From Candidatus Bariatricus faecipullorum (GTDB lineage Bacteria > Bacillota > Clostridia > Lachnospirales > Lachnospiraceae), in contig DWYV01000062.1 in NCBI GenBank assembly GCA_019118525.1, forward strand, positions 1 to 64,000: DNA of 64,000 bases. The letters are read 5' to 3'. Position numbers and translations under genes: made by a program. Below are positions 17,637 to 26,372 of this stretch, piece after piece; the stretch's first letter is position 1; every line of letters begins with the position of its first letter. The notes beneath the pieces are model-generated. The model saw only the letters and a program-made list of their open reading frames with translations, was not told the origin of the DNA and made no database searches.

Positions 17637-18428
17637 TTATTCCCTTCTCTGACGGGCGGCCTCAAACATGAGCACAGACGCGGCTACTGCGGCATTCAGG
17701 GATTCTACCTGGCCGCACATGGGAATGCGTATCCGGGCATCTGCGGCCAGTGCCGTCTGTTCCAGAAGTCCGTTTCCTTCGTTTCCGATGAGGAAGGCTG
17801 TTCCGCCCCGGTAATCTTCCCGGTCATAGCTGACACTGCCCGGCAGCCAGGCGGCATAGCTTCGAATTCCTTTTTCTCTCAGCATTTCCACGGATTCTGT
17901 CAGGGAATCCACATACCGGCAGGGCATCCGGTAAATCGCGCCCATGGTGGAGCGGATTACCTTGGGATTGTAGATATCCACGCTGTCCCGACTCAAAATC
18001 ACGCCGGTCACTCCTGCCGCTTCCCCGGCCCTGAGAACCGTCCCCAGATTTCCCGGGTCCTGCATGTTTTCCAGAAGCATCAGAAGGGGAGGCTGTTTCC
18101 CGTTTCCCAGAAATTCGTCCTCTCCCCACTGCTTTGCTTCCATTACCAGCAGAACGCCCTGAGGCGCCAGGGTATCGGACACATGGGAAAATACTGCGTC
18201 AGACAGCAGGGTGATGTTTCTGTCGGTCCAGCTGTTTATCAGTGCTTCGTGTTCCTTTTTTCCCGCGAAGCTTTCCGACAGGTAGATTTCTTTTATCTGC
18301 TCCTGCGGCGCTTCCACTGCCATGCGAATGCCTTCCACCAGAAAGACGCCATCTTCTTCCCTGGCCTTTTTCTTCTTCTGCCATTTCTGAAGCTGCCGGA
18401 TTCTTCCGTTTGCCATACTTGTTATCAT
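17637..18428 (-). CDS. TrmH/SpoU-family RNA 2'-O-methyltransferase
   Basis: A 263-residue SPOUT enzyme using SAM to methylate ribose in rRNA or tRNA. An N-terminal substrate-binding domain (about 5-100) precedes the knotted catalytic domain, with motif 1 ENMQDPGNLGTVLRAGEAAG, motif 2 LIGNEGNGL and motif 3 IPMCGQVESLNAAVAASVL. It looks like RlmB/TsnR-type proteins, but the exact nucleotide is not predictable. ATG 18428 overlaps the ktrA stop as ATGA, so it is coupled to the potassium transporter genes. Confidence 0.88.
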   Translation of the reverse strand: MITSMANGRIRQLQKWQKKKKAREEDGVFLVEGIRMAVEAPQEQIKEIYLSESFAGKKEHEALINSWTDRNITLLSDAVFSHVSDTLAPQGVLLVMEAKQWGEDEFLGNGKQPPLLMLLENMQDPGNLGTVLRAGEAAGVTGVILSRDSVDIYNPKVIRSTMGAIYRMPCRYVDSLTESVEMLREKGIRSYAAWLPGSVSYDREDYRGGTAFLIGNEGNGLLEQTALAADARIRIPMCGQVESLNAAVAASVLMFEAARQRRE

Positions 18429-19102
18429 GAATCTTTTTCCTCGGAGAACTGCTTCAGCATTTCGTTTTCTCCTATTACAATGAGCATATCCATATCCTGG
18501 AATTCTTCGTCCGGGTCCATGTTCACGGTTACCTGCTTATTGCGGATAACGCCGACCACGTTGATTCCGTACTGCTCCCGGATAGCCAGGTTCCGCAGGT
18601 TCTGTCCTACCCACTGTCTGGGCACGGTAGTCTCTACCATACTGAAGTCCGGAGAAAGCTCTATCCAGTCTGCAAAGTTGGTGGCCACAATACTTTTTGC
18701 CACCCGGCTTCCCATATCTCTCTCCGGAAATACCACGGCGTCCGCTCCCAGTTTTTTCAGGATTTTTCCATGCCGCTCGCTTCTGGCCTTTGCAAGTACA
18801 AAGGGCGCGCCCAGTTCTTTTGCCATCATGGTGGCCAGAATACTGATTTCCAGGTTTTCGGATATCGCCACGATAACGCCGTCCAGGTTCCGGGCGCCCA
18901 GCATCTGAATCAGATCCGGGTCGTTCAGTTCTGCCCGCATAGCGTAGGATACATCGTCTGCGATTTCCTGAATCCGTTCCTCAGACGAATCCACTGCAAT
19001 TACTTCACATCCGAAGCTTTCCAGGTTCTGGGCCAGGCTGAATCCAAAGTTTCCCAGTCCCAGCACTGCAAACTGTTTTTTCTCAATTACTTTCTTACTC
19101 AT
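18425..19102 (-). CDS. ktrA: KtrA/TrkA-type potassium channel gating subunit
   Basis: A 225-residue cytosolic RCK protein that gates the KtrB channel. The Rossmann RCK_N domain (about 10-135) starts with FAVLGLGNFGFSLAQNLESF and has the acidic end of beta-2 (VIAVDSSEERI) for nucleotide binding. A C-terminal RCK_C domain (about 140-215) likely binds a second ligand such as c-di-AMP, known for this family. It follows ktrB by 14 bases and is translationally coupled to the methyltransferase gene. Confidence 0.9.
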   Translation of the reverse strand: MSKKVIEKKQFAVLGLGNFGFSLAQNLESFGCEVIAVDSSEERIQEIADDVSYAMRAELNDPDLIQMLGARNLDGVIVAISENLEISILATMMAKELGAPFVLAKARSERHGKILKKLGADAVVFPERDMGSRVAKSIVATNFADWIELSPDFSMVETTVPRQWVGQNLRNLAIREQYGINVVGVIRNKQVTVNMDPDEEFQDMDMLIVIGENEMLKQFSEEKDS

Positions 19103-19116
19103 CTTGTCCTCCTCAT

Positions 19117-20496
19117 TTATCCTATCAGAATTCCTCTGGAAGGAAGCTGTCTGATATTATCCTTCGGGTTTTTCTTGGCCGCAAAGGCAAATGCCATCGT
19201 CAGGGGGCCTACCCGTCCGATGTACATCATCAGCATCAGTACTATCTTGGCCGGGGTCCCGAGAGACGGGGTCAGGTCCGCGGAAAGGCCTACGGTACAG
19301 ATGGCAGATGTCGTCTCATACAGTACCCTGGAAAAGGATACCTCCGGTTCCAGAACAGATACCAGCAGAGTTCCCAGTACCAGAATCCCCAGAAAAACCG
19401 TCGCCAGCACGGAAGCAAGACGGATATTTTCTATCCGTACCCTTCTTCCAAAACATTCCCCGTCCTGTCCGCCCCGGATGACTGCCAGGCAGTTTAAAAA
19501 CAAGAGTGCTATGGTGGTGGTTTTCACACCGCCTGCGGTTCCTCCCGGGGAACCTCCTACAAACATCAGAATGCAGGACCAGAATTTCCCGGCCTCGGAA
19601 ATCCCGTTCTGGGAAATCGTGGCAAAACCGGCGGTTCTGGTCGTCACCGACTGAAAGAAGGACGCCAGCACTTTTTCACCAAAGGGGCGTCCGCCCAGTG
19701 TCTCCGGATTGGAATAATCCAGAAGAAGCACGCCCAGCGCTCCGCCCACAATCATGATAAATGTCATGAGCAGTACTACTTTACTATGTAAATGCATTTT
19801 TCTCAGAATCGCCCGGGGCGTTTCCTGCCGCCGGAAAAACTTTTTCAGCCCGTACACTACATCCTGCCATACCGGAAAGCCCAGGCCGCCCAGCATAATC
19901 AGAAACATCGTCACAATGCTGATAAGCGGATTTCCTGCATACTGCTGAAAACTGCTGTCTCCGATGATGTCGATTCCGGCGTTGCAGAAGGCGGAAATAG
20001 AGTGAAAGATACCATAACAGAAACCTGTCACCACGCCAAACTCCGGAATGAACTGAATCATGTAAAAAAGGGCGCCTATCCCCTCTACCAGGAAGGTTCC
20101 TTTGATAACCCAGATAATCATGGCCACCATGCCGGAGAGCGAATCCATACTGTAGGCTTCCTGAATCATCATACGCTCTCTCACGCTGATTCGTCTTCGC
20201 AGAATCAGGAGAAATGCAGTGGCGCAGGCTATGATTCCCAGACCTCCCACCTGAATCAGGAGCATCAGGATTACTTTTCCGAAAATGGTAAACTGGGTCG
20301 CCGGAACAATCGTTACCAGCCCGGTTACACACACGGCTGTTACCGAGGTAAACAAAGCGTCCACAAACGCAATCGGCTTCTGATTGGATATGGGAAGCCA
20401 GAGGAGAAATCCCCCTATCATAATGACAGCAAAAAATCCAATGACCAGTATCTGCATTGTAGTAAATCGGATACGTCGTTTTCTGTTTACTTCCAT
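19117..20496 (-). CDS. ktrB: KtrB/TrkH-type potassium uptake channel
   Basis: A 459-residue integral membrane protein with the four-repeat M1-P-M2 plan of Trk/Ktr/HKT transporters. One filter glycine per repeat is visible: TAVCVTGL, SAFCNAGI, TRTAGFA and ICTVGLSA. ATG 20496 with GAGGG 8 bases upstream is preferred to ATG 20511, which overlaps that site. With ktrA just downstream it forms a K+ (Na+-coupled) uptake system. Confidence 0.92.
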   Translation of the reverse strand: MEVNRKRRIRFTTMQILVIGFFAVIMIGGFLLWLPISNQKPIAFVDALFTSVTAVCVTGLVTIVPATQFTIFGKVILMLLIQVGGLGIIACATAFLLILRRRISVRERMMIQEAYSMDSLSGMVAMIIWVIKGTFLVEGIGALFYMIQFIPEFGVVTGFCYGIFHSISAFCNAGIDIIGDSSFQQYAGNPLISIVTMFLIMLGGLGFPVWQDVVYGLKKFFRRQETPRAILRKMHLHSKVVLLMTFIMIVGGALGVLLLDYSNPETLGGRPFGEKVLASFFQSVTTRTAGFATISQNGISEAGKFWSCILMFVGGSPGGTAGGVKTTTIALLFLNCLAVIRGGQDGECFGRRVRIENIRLASVLATVFLGILVLGTLLVSVLEPEVSFSRVLYETTSAICTVGLSADLTPSLGTPAKIVLMLMMYIGRVGPLTMAFAFAAKKNPKDNIRQLPSRGILIG

Positions 20497-20568
20497 TGTT
20501 TTTTCCCTCATTCATTTTTATAGTCTGTCCCCTCAGTCATAGCACATTTTGGAGGAAAAGTAAAGCAT

Positions 20569-20610
20569 AAAAAAGCACCGTTTTCAGGGACCCTGAAACG
20601 ATGCTTTTTT
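20569..20610. terminator. Bidirectional intrinsic terminator
   Basis: AAAAAAGCA-cc-GTTTTCAGGG pairs with CCCTGAAAC-ga-TGCTTTTTT with one small internal mismatch, and both flanks end in A/T runs. It closes the two-component operon (20751-22590) on the minus strand and isolates it from ktrB. Confidence 0.8.
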
Positions 20611-20639
20611 CTTCCATATTTTTAACATGGATTTTACAA

Positions 20640-20750
20640 AACGAGGGCGGGAAAACGTGGTTCACTGCGCTCCCTCCGTGCAGGCGGGACCTGTCCGGCC
20701 CTTGTGCAGGCACAAGCCGTCCGGCCACACCCGCACGGGTGAACTGCTGA
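20640..20750. other. GC-rich structured segment after the response regulator gene
   Basis: This 110-base segment is much more GC-rich than the sequence on either side. Nested inverted repeats are visible: GTTCAC with GTGAAC at the edges, CCGTGC with GCACGG inside, and a perfect inner hairpin CTTGTG-CAGG-CACAAG. No ORF with a ribosome binding site is present. It lies between the regulator stop and the terminator, so it would be part of the 3' untranslated RNA. A similar CCGGCC/GTGCAGGC-bearing segment occurs at 38605-38780. Confidence 0.4.
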
Positions 20751-21440
20751 TTACATCTTAAACCGATACCCCACGCCCCAGATGGTTTCGATATACTGGG
20801 GGTTGGAGGTGTCGTACTCGATTTTCTCCCGGATTTTTTTGATGTGAACGGTTACGGTGGCGATATCTCCTATGGACTCCATGTCCCAGATTTCGCTGAA
20901 CAGTTCGTCTTTGGTGTATACGTGGTTGGGGTGAGCTGCCAGAAATGCCAGCAGGTCAAATTCTTTGGTGGTGAAGTTTTTCTCTTCGCCGTTTACCCAT
21001 ACCCGGCGGGCCGTGGTATCTATCTTCAGTCCCCGGATTTCGATAATCTTGTTTTCTTCCCTGGCGCTTCCGATGAGCCGGTCATAGCGGGCCAGATGGG
21101 CCTTCACCCGTGCCACCAGTTCGCTGGGGCTGAATGGCTTCGTCATATAATCATCCGCTCCGAGGCCGAGACCCCGGATTTTGTCGATATCGTCCTTTTT
21201 GGCGGAAACCATGATAATCGGTGTGTTCTTTTCGTCCCGGACTTTCCGGCAGATTTCGAAGCCGTCCACGCCCGGCAGCATCAGATCCAGTATCAGCAGG
21301 TTGTAATCGCCTTCCAGGGCGCGGGCAAGTCCGGTCTCTCCGTCGTTTGCCACTTCCACCTCAAATCCGCTCAGTTCCAGATAATCTTTCTCTAAATCGG
21401 CAATCGCCTCTTCGTCTTCTACAATCAGTATCTTACTCAT
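20751..21440 (-). CDS. OmpR/PhoB-family response regulator
   Basis: A 229-residue regulator. The receiver domain (about 1-120) has the acidic pocket EDEEA, the phospho-acceptor Asp in LLILDLMLPGVDG and the lysine in YMTKPFSPSEL. The C-terminal winged helix (about 130-229) has TTKEFDLLAFLAAHPNHVYT and a YIETIWGVGYRFKM ending typical of OmpR/PhoB proteins. It overlaps the 3' end of the partner kinase gene by 8 bases on the opposite side of the pair, so both are coupled. The stimulus is unknown. Confidence 0.93.
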   Translation of the reverse strand: MSKILIVEDEEAIADLEKDYLELSGFEVEVANDGETGLARALEGDYNLLILDLMLPGVDGFEICRKVRDEKNTPIIMVSAKKDDIDKIRGLGLGADDYMTKPFSPSELVARVKAHLARYDRLIGSAREENKIIEIRGLKIDTTARRVWVNGEEKNFTTKEFDLLAFLAAHPNHVYTKDELFSEIWDMESIGDIATVTVHIKKIREKIEYDTSNPQYIETIWGVGYRFKM

Positions 21441-22590
21441 CCACTGGTACCTCCTGATATTTTCTAATTACAAAGTACATAACAGTTCCGGTGCCTTCCC
21501 GGCTGGTCGCCCAGATTTTTCCGCCATGGTCCTCAATGATTTTTTTCACAATGGAAAGCCCGATTCCACTGCCTCCCTTGGAAGAATTCCTGGAAGCGTC
21601 CGTCCGGTAAAACCGGTCAAAAATATTGGGCAGGTCTTTGGCTGCAATTCCTTTTCCATTGTCCTCCAGTTCTACCTGGATAAAATCCCCCACATCTTTT
21701 ACCCGGAGATTTATCAGTCCCCGTTCTCTTTCCATGTATTTGAGGGAATTGCTGACAATGTTGTTAATCACCCGCTTCAGCTGTTCCGGGTCGGCAATGA
21801 TTTTCTGGTCCCCTTCCACGTAGTTAAAATATCCGAACTCCACGTTTTTGGATTCCAGCTCCATGGCCAGGTCCTCCGCGCAGTCGTCGAAGTAGGCGCC
21901 CACCGAAATGGGGGCGAAGTTATAGGGAATCCGGTTTGTATCAATTTTTGCATAAAAGGTAAGTTCGTTGATAAGCAGGTCCATCTCGTTGGCCTTGTTA
22001 TAAACAGTATGGACATATTTATCCATTTTCTCCGGGGTATCCGCCACCCCGTCCATAATGCCTTCCATGTATCCTTTAATCGCAGTGATAGGCGTTTTCA
22101 GGTCATGGGAAATGTTGCTGATAAGTTCCTTGTTTTCTTTCTCGTTTCGCAGCTTTTCCTCAGCATTGTCCTTCAGCCGCTTCCGCATGTCTTCAAAATC
22201 CTGGATGAGCTGTCCCATCTCGTCGTCCTTTTCCGGCTTCAGCTCAAAATCCAGATTTCCTTCTTTTACCTTTCTCGCCGCCTCCTGCAGCTGGTTGATA
22301 GGGTGGATGATGCCGCCGTAAACCCAGAAAATAAGAAGGACGGCTGTCAGCACCAGAATCAGAACCACGGCAATGCCGGTATGAAGGATAAACCGCTGTA
22401 CTTCCGGCATCTTCCCAAGCACGTCCAGAGAATGGGAAAAACTTCTGTACTGTTCTCCGGTACTGCCGTAGGTCTTCTCAATCACCCCAATCTGGTACTG
22501 GGCGATTCCCCAGACAAGAACAGCAGTCAGTATTACCGGAAGGGTAATTACTATTACAAACGAAACGGCCAGTCTTGTACGCAGTTTCAT
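21433..22590 (-). CDS. Sensor histidine kinase
   Basis: A 385-residue membrane kinase. It has two transmembrane helices (about 8-30 and 75-98) around a short extracellular loop, a HAMP domain (about 100-155), and the HisKA phospho-acceptor ISNISHDLKTPITAIKGY. A HATPase domain follows with ELEDNGKGIA and RFYRTDASRNSSKGGSGIGL. The start is taken as ATG 22590 with AAGGA upstream; an earlier ATG overlaps that site. It is encoded ahead of and coupled to its response regulator. The short sensor loop suggests sensing in or near the membrane. Confidence 0.92.
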   Translation of the reverse strand: MKLRTRLAVSFVIVITLPVILTAVLVWGIAQYQIGVIEKTYGSTGEQYRSFSHSLDVLGKMPEVQRFILHTGIAVVLILVLTAVLLIFWVYGGIIHPINQLQEAARKVKEGNLDFELKPEKDDEMGQLIQDFEDMRKRLKDNAEEKLRNEKENKELISNISHDLKTPITAIKGYMEGIMDGVADTPEKMDKYVHTVYNKANEMDLLINELTFYAKIDTNRIPYNFAPISVGAYFDDCAEDLAMELESKNVEFGYFNYVEGDQKIIADPEQLKRVINNIVSNSLKYMERERGLINLRVKDVGDFIQVELEDNGKGIAAKDLPNIFDRFYRTDASRNSSKGGSGIGLSIVKKIIEDHGGKIWATSREGTGTVMYFVIRKYQEVPVDE

Positions 22591-22653
22591 AGTAAATCGC
22601 ATCCTTTCGCATGTGGCCCGGACAGTACGCCACACCTATGTACTAGGATAGCA

Positions 22654-22685
22654 CAAAAAACGGGCGCTCACAGCAAAGCGCCCGT
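22654..22685 (-). terminator. Intrinsic terminator of metK
   Basis: Read leftwards, ACGGGCGC pairs with GCGCCCGT around a 10-base loop, followed by six Ts. It lies 18 bases after the metK stop and ahead of the kinase gene. Confidence 0.85.
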
Positions 22686-22702
22686 AAATTTTTATAAAAT
22701 TT

Positions 22703-23896
22703 CTATAAATAACTTTTCAGGAGTTCTACCTTGTCCAGTTTTTCCCAGGGCAGGTCCAGGTCGGTGCGTCCGAAATGTCCGTAAGCCGCGGTCTGTTTGT
22801 AAATGGGACGTCTTAAATCCAGCATTTTAATGATTCCGGCCGGACGAAGGTCGAAGTTCTCCCGGATGATATCCGTCAGTCTGCTGTCGGAGAGTTTTCC
22901 GGTTCCAAAGGTATCCACCATAATGGACGTAGGATGGGCTACGCCGATGGCATAGGAAAGCTGAATCTCACAGCGCTTTGCCAGTCCGGCGGCCACAATG
23001 TTCTTTGCCACGTACCGGGCCGCATAAGCCGCGGAACGGTCCACCTTGGTGCAGTCTTTTCCGGAGAAGGCGCCGCCGCCGTGCCGGGCCATGCCGCCGT
23101 AGGTGTCCACGATAATCTTCCGACCGGTCAGTCCGCTGTCTCCGTGGGGACCTCCAATCACAAACCGTCCCGTGGGATTGATGTAAAACCGGGTGTTTTC
23201 GTCTACCATGTCCGCAGGAAGGATTTCGTCAAAGATGTATTTCTTTACGTCTGCGTGAATCTGTTCCTGGGAAACTTCCGGGTTATGCTGGGTGGAAAGC
23301 ACCACTGCGTCCAGACGTTTCGGAACGCCCGGCTCGGAGTATTCCACGGTCACCTGGGTTTTCCCGTCCGGTCTTAAGTAAGGCAGGGTTCCGTTTTTTC
23401 TTACCTCGGTCAGCCGTCTGGCCAGCTTGTGGGCCAGGGCGATGGGATAGGGCATGTACTCTTCCGTCTCATCGGCAGCATAGCCGAACATCATCCCCTG
23501 GTCTCCGGCTCCGATTGCGTCCAGTTCTTCCTCGGACATGCTGTTCTCCTTTGCTTCCAGGGCTTTGTCCACGCCCAGGGCGATATCCGGAGACTGCTCG
23601 TCAATGGCGGTAATCACACCGCAGGTGTCTGCGTCAAATCCGTATTTCCCACGGGTATATCCGATTTCCCGCACGGTATCCCGCACAATTTTCTGAATAT
23701 CCACATAGGCGCTGGTCGTAATCTCACCCATTACCATCACCAGGCCCGTCGTCGTACAAGTCTCGCAGGCCACCCGGCTCATGGGGTCCTGCTCCATCAG
23801 GGCGTCCAGAATCGCATCGGAAATCTGGTCGCACATTTTATCCGGATGTCCCTCTGTAACGGACTCGGATGTAAACAGTAGTTTTTCTTTTTCCAT
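22703..23896 (-). CDS. metK: S-adenosylmethionine synthetase
   Basis: A 397-residue enzyme forming SAM from methionine and ATP. Family motifs are intact: [20 protein letters not shown] at the N-terminus, [12 protein letters not shown] (about 118) and [18 protein letters not shown] (about 265), which hold the metal, ATP and phosphate. ATG 23896 follows AAGGAAG; an upstream in-frame extension is only the leader. It is a single-gene unit controlled by the SAM-I riboswitch at 24043-24186. Confidence 0.96.
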   Translation of the reverse strand: MEKEKLLFTSESVTEGHPDKMCDQISDAILDALMEQDPMSRVACETCTTTGLVMVMGEITTSAYVDIQKIVRDTVREIGYTRGKYGFDADTCGVITAIDEQSPDIALGVDKALEAKENSMSEEELDAIGAGDQGMMFGYAADETEEYMPYPIALAHKLARRLTEVRKNGTLPYLRPDGKTQVTVEYSEPGVPKRLDAVVLSTQHNPEVSQEQIHADVKKYIFDEILPADMVDENTRFYINPTGRFVIGGPHGDSGLTGRKIIVDTYGGMARHGGGAFSGKDCTKVDRSAAYAARYVAKNIVAAGLAKRCEIQLSYAIGVAHPTSIMVDTFGTGKLSDSRLTDIIRENFDLRPAGIIKMLDLRRPIYKQTAAYGHFGRTDLDLPWEKLDKVELLKSYL

Positions 23897-24042
23897 TTTT
23901 AATTCTTCCTTTCTCTGCGTCGTTCTTCTCTCTTTCCAGACATACGCTTCAGCTTTCCCACAGGAGAAGTGTTTTCTGCTTCGCGCGGGTGTGCATCCCG
24001 CGGAGCATTTTATGTGACAGAGAACCTGGTTCCCTGCCACAT
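23897..24042 (-). other. metK leader between riboswitch terminator and start codon
   Basis: This 146-base stretch carries no credible gene. It contains an imperfect hairpin just after the terminator (ATGTGGCAGGGAACC pairing with GGTTCTCTGTCACAT, 24010-24042) and a second GC-rich hairpin around CCGCGGGATGC. They may stabilise the read-through metK mRNA. Confidence 0.35.
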
Positions 24043-24186
24043 AAAAAAGGTCAGTCCCAAAGGACTGACCGCCAATTCAAAATCAATCCCCTTATTGTTC
24101 GATTGCTCGCTCAGGCTGGCACCTTCCGTCACCGGGGTTGCCGTGGCTTCTTCGACCCTCTGTATCTCCACCACTCTGAATAAGAG
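24043..24186 (-). ncRNA. SAM-I (S-box) riboswitch with terminator
   Basis: Read leftwards from 24186, the S-box core is clear: CTTATTCAGAGTGGTGGAG, GGGTCGAAGAAGCCACGGCA, ACC, then GGTGCCA and the closing AATAAG pairing with the opening CTTATT (P1). About 20 bases on, GGTCAGTCC-TTTG-GGACTGACC with a T run (24070-24043) forms the terminator. High SAM should favour termination, switching metK off. Conservation of the core makes this assignment firm; the antiterminator pairing was not traced base by base. Confidence 0.93.
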
Positions 24187-24220
24187 AAAACCTTGTCTGT
24201 ATAAAGTTGTTACGGTGCAC

Positions 24221-24249
24221 ATTCTAGCATGTTCTGAGAAGTCTGTCAA
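24221..24249 (-). promoter_or_regulatory. Sigma-A promoter for riboswitch-metK
   Basis: Read leftwards, TTGACA (24249-24244) and TAGAAT (24226-24221) are 17 bases apart, about 35 bases before the start of the S-box aptamer. Confidence 0.85.
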
Positions 24250-24298
24250 TACCTCCCGCACAGGATGAGAATTTTCCTCTGAAACACGTGCCGGGATT

Positions 24299-25591
24299 TT
24301 AGCCTACTTTCAGCCGAAATTTCTGAATTTCCCGTTCTGTGGAAACTTTTTCAATCATGGCTCCGAGGCTTCTCAGTTTTTCCTCGAACCGCTCGTAGCC
24401 TCTCTGAATATAAACGATGTCGTCCACGATGGTAATGCCGTCTGCCGCCAGTCCCGCAATTACAAGTGCGGCTCCCGCACGCAGATCCGGTGCGCTCACT
24501 CTGGCCGCGGAAAATTTTTCCACGCCTTCTATCGTGGCGGAATTTCCTTCAATCTTTACGTTGGCTCCCATTCTGGCCAGTTCGTCCAGGTATTTGAATC
24601 TGTTTTCGAAAATGCTCTCGGTAATCGTACTTGTCCCTTTGCAAAGAGCAAGGGTAACGCCAATCTGCGGCTGCATATCGGTCGGGAATCCCGGATAGGG
24701 AAGGGTTTTCACGTGGGTATTGTGCAGGTCTCCCTTGGAAACCACCCGCACTGCATCGTCAAACTCTTCTACCTCGCATCCGATTTCTACCAGCTTGGCA
24801 ATCGTCGCCTCCAGATGTTTGGGGATGACGTTCAGTACGGTCACGTCGCCTCTGGTCGCCGCCGCGGCGAACATAAAGGTACCCGCCTCAATCTGGTCGG
24901 GAATAATGGAATACGAAGTCCGGTGCAGTCTGGAAACTCCGCGGATTTTAATCACGTCGGTTCCTGCCCCGCGGATGTTGGCGCCCATACTGTTCAGGAA
25001 GTTTGCCACGTCTACTACATGGGGTTCTTTTGCCACGTTCTCCATAATCGTCTGGCCGTCCGCCAGTGCTGCCGCCATCATGACGTTGATGGTAGCGCCT
25101 ACGCTTACCACGTCAAAATAGATATGCTTTCCTACGAGATGTTCTGTCTCTGCGATAATCTTTCCATGCTCGATATCCACGTCCGCTCCCAGGGCACGGA
25201 ATCCTTTCAGGTGCTGGTCAATCGGTCTGCTTCCTATGTTGCATCCGCCAGGAAGGGCCACTTCCGCATGGTTGTATTTGCCAAGAAGGGCTCCCAGAAG
25301 ATAGTAGGAGGCCCGGATTTTCTTGATATAATCGTATTCGATATCAAAACTGCGGATACCGGAACCGTTAATCTTTACCGTGTGACGGTCTATCCGCTGA
25401 ACCATGGCTCCGATTCCCTCAATCGCCTCCAGAAGTACATTGATATCGTTTACGTCCGGAAGGTTGTCAATCATTACTGTTTCGTCTGTCATAATGGCCG
25501 CCGCCAGAATCGCCAGCGCCGCATTTTTTGCTCCGCCTATCTCCACTTCTCCGACAAGCGGATTTCCACCCTTAATTATATACTGTTCCAT
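24299..25591 (-). CDS. murA: UDP-N-acetylglucosamine 1-carboxyvinyltransferase
   Basis: A 430-residue enzyme of the EPSP-synthase fold that adds enolpyruvate to UDP-GlcNAc, the first committed step to peptidoglycan. The N-terminal GGAKNAALAILAA contains the key lysine. The catalytic loop PGGCNIGSRPID keeps the cysteine attacked by fosfomycin. IIPDQIEAGTFM and YPGFPTDMQPQ are typical of MurA. AGAGGTG precedes the ATG. It has its own promoter at 25761-25790. Confidence 0.95.
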   Translation of the reverse strand: MEQYIIKGGNPLVGEVEIGGAKNAALAILAAAIMTDETVMIDNLPDVNDINVLLEAIEGIGAMVQRIDRHTVKINGSGIRSFDIEYDYIKKIRASYYLLGALLGKYNHAEVALPGGCNIGSRPIDQHLKGFRALGADVDIEHGKIIAETEHLVGKHIYFDVVSVGATINVMMAAALADGQTIMENVAKEPHVVDVANFLNSMGANIRGAGTDVIKIRGVSRLHRTSYSIIPDQIEAGTFMFAAAATRGDVTVLNVIPKHLEATIAKLVEIGCEVEEFDDAVRVVSKGDLHNTHVKTLPYPGFPTDMQPQIGVTLALCKGTSTITESIFENRFKYLDELARMGANVKIEGNSATIEGVEKFSAARVSAPDLRAGAALVIAGLAADGITIVDDIVYIQRGYERFEEKLRSLGAMIEKVSTEREIQKFRLKVG

Positions 25592-25760
25592 ACTACACCT
25601 CTACTGCCGGTTTCCTTTTCTAACTTTCTATATCTTTTATTATTTCTAAATCCAAAGCTCTCATACCAGATGATATCTGGCACTGCTGCCAGTCTCTGCA
25701 AGGCTTTGGTCTGCTGTTCCTGATAATGCCGGACAAACTTTTTCTCTTTGTCCTTCGATT

Positions 25761-25790
25761 AGTATAGCACACCTTTCTGTAATTTGTAAA
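25761..25790 (-). promoter_or_regulatory. Sigma-A-like promoter for murA
   Basis: Read leftwards, TTTACA (25790-25785) and TATACT (25766-25761) are 18 bases apart, and TG lies one base before the -10 box. The ~170-base leader to murA contains no convincing gene. Confidence 0.65.
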
Positions 25791-25850
25791 ATCTTTTCTT
25801 GGAAACGGCAATGCTTTCGTAAACATTTTGTAACATTTTGTCAATTTTTT

Positions 25851-26354
25851 CTATAAACGGTCCAGCGCTTCCAGCACTTTTTCAATGGTTTCGGAAAGCT
25901 CCTGTCCGGTCTCGGAGACCGTAATGTCCGCGTAAGCTTCAAAGAGCTTCGTCCGCTCGTCATAAAGGTCCCGCAGGGTCTGCCCCTCCCTCAGGGCAAC
26001 CCCGCGTTTCTTTGCATTTTTCAGCCGTCCGCTGATTTCTTCAAAATCCGCCTGAAGGTATACCACCGTGCCGGTTTCTTTATAATGGGCCATGGCCTCT
26101 TCGCAGTATACCACGCTTCCTCCCGGCGAGATAACGGCCCCATCGGCCTCCACCTCCCGGTTTACCTGGTTCTCTATGGCCAGAAATCCGTCGATGCCTT
26201 CTTCCGCAATGATTTCCCGCAGAAGTCTTCCTTCCTGCTTCTGAATCAGTAAATCGGTATCGATGAATTCATATCCCAGCCGTTTTGCCACCACGACTCC
26301 CACGGTGCTTTTTCCCACAGCAGGCATGCCGATAAAGATAATATTTTTTTTCAT
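25851..26354 (-). CDS. aroK: Shikimate kinase
   Basis: A 167-residue P-loop kinase phosphorylating shikimate in aromatic amino acid synthesis. It has Walker A GMPAVGKST (9-17), the shikimate-binding FIDTD (about 31-35) and SPGGS near residue 77 (usually TGGG), plus a lid arginine in GVALREGQTLRDLYDER. The SPGGS variant is seen in several clostridial relatives. No other shikimate gene is adjacent. It starts 18 bases after the preceding hypothetical gene, probably in one transcript. Confidence 0.85.
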   Translation of the reverse strand: MKKNIIFIGMPAVGKSTVGVVVAKRLGYEFIDTDLLIQKQEGRLLREIIAEEGIDGFLAIENQVNREVEADGAVISPGGSVVYCEEAMAHYKETGTVVYLQADFEEISGRLKNAKKRGVALREGQTLRDLYDERTKLFEAYADITVSETGQELSETIEKVLEALDRL

Positions 26355-26372
26355 CTGCTGTTCTTCCTTCCT

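Noticed and set aside
17547-18908. A 453-codon open frame on the plus strand
   Set aside because: It is antisense to the clear TrmH-type methyltransferase and ktrA genes and has no domain. It begins near the orphan AGGAGG but not at a start spaced for it.
25620-25844. A 74-codon minus-strand ORF in the murA upstream region
   Set aside because: It has no ribosome binding site, overlaps the likely murA promoter and has no recognisable family. Treated as leader sequence.
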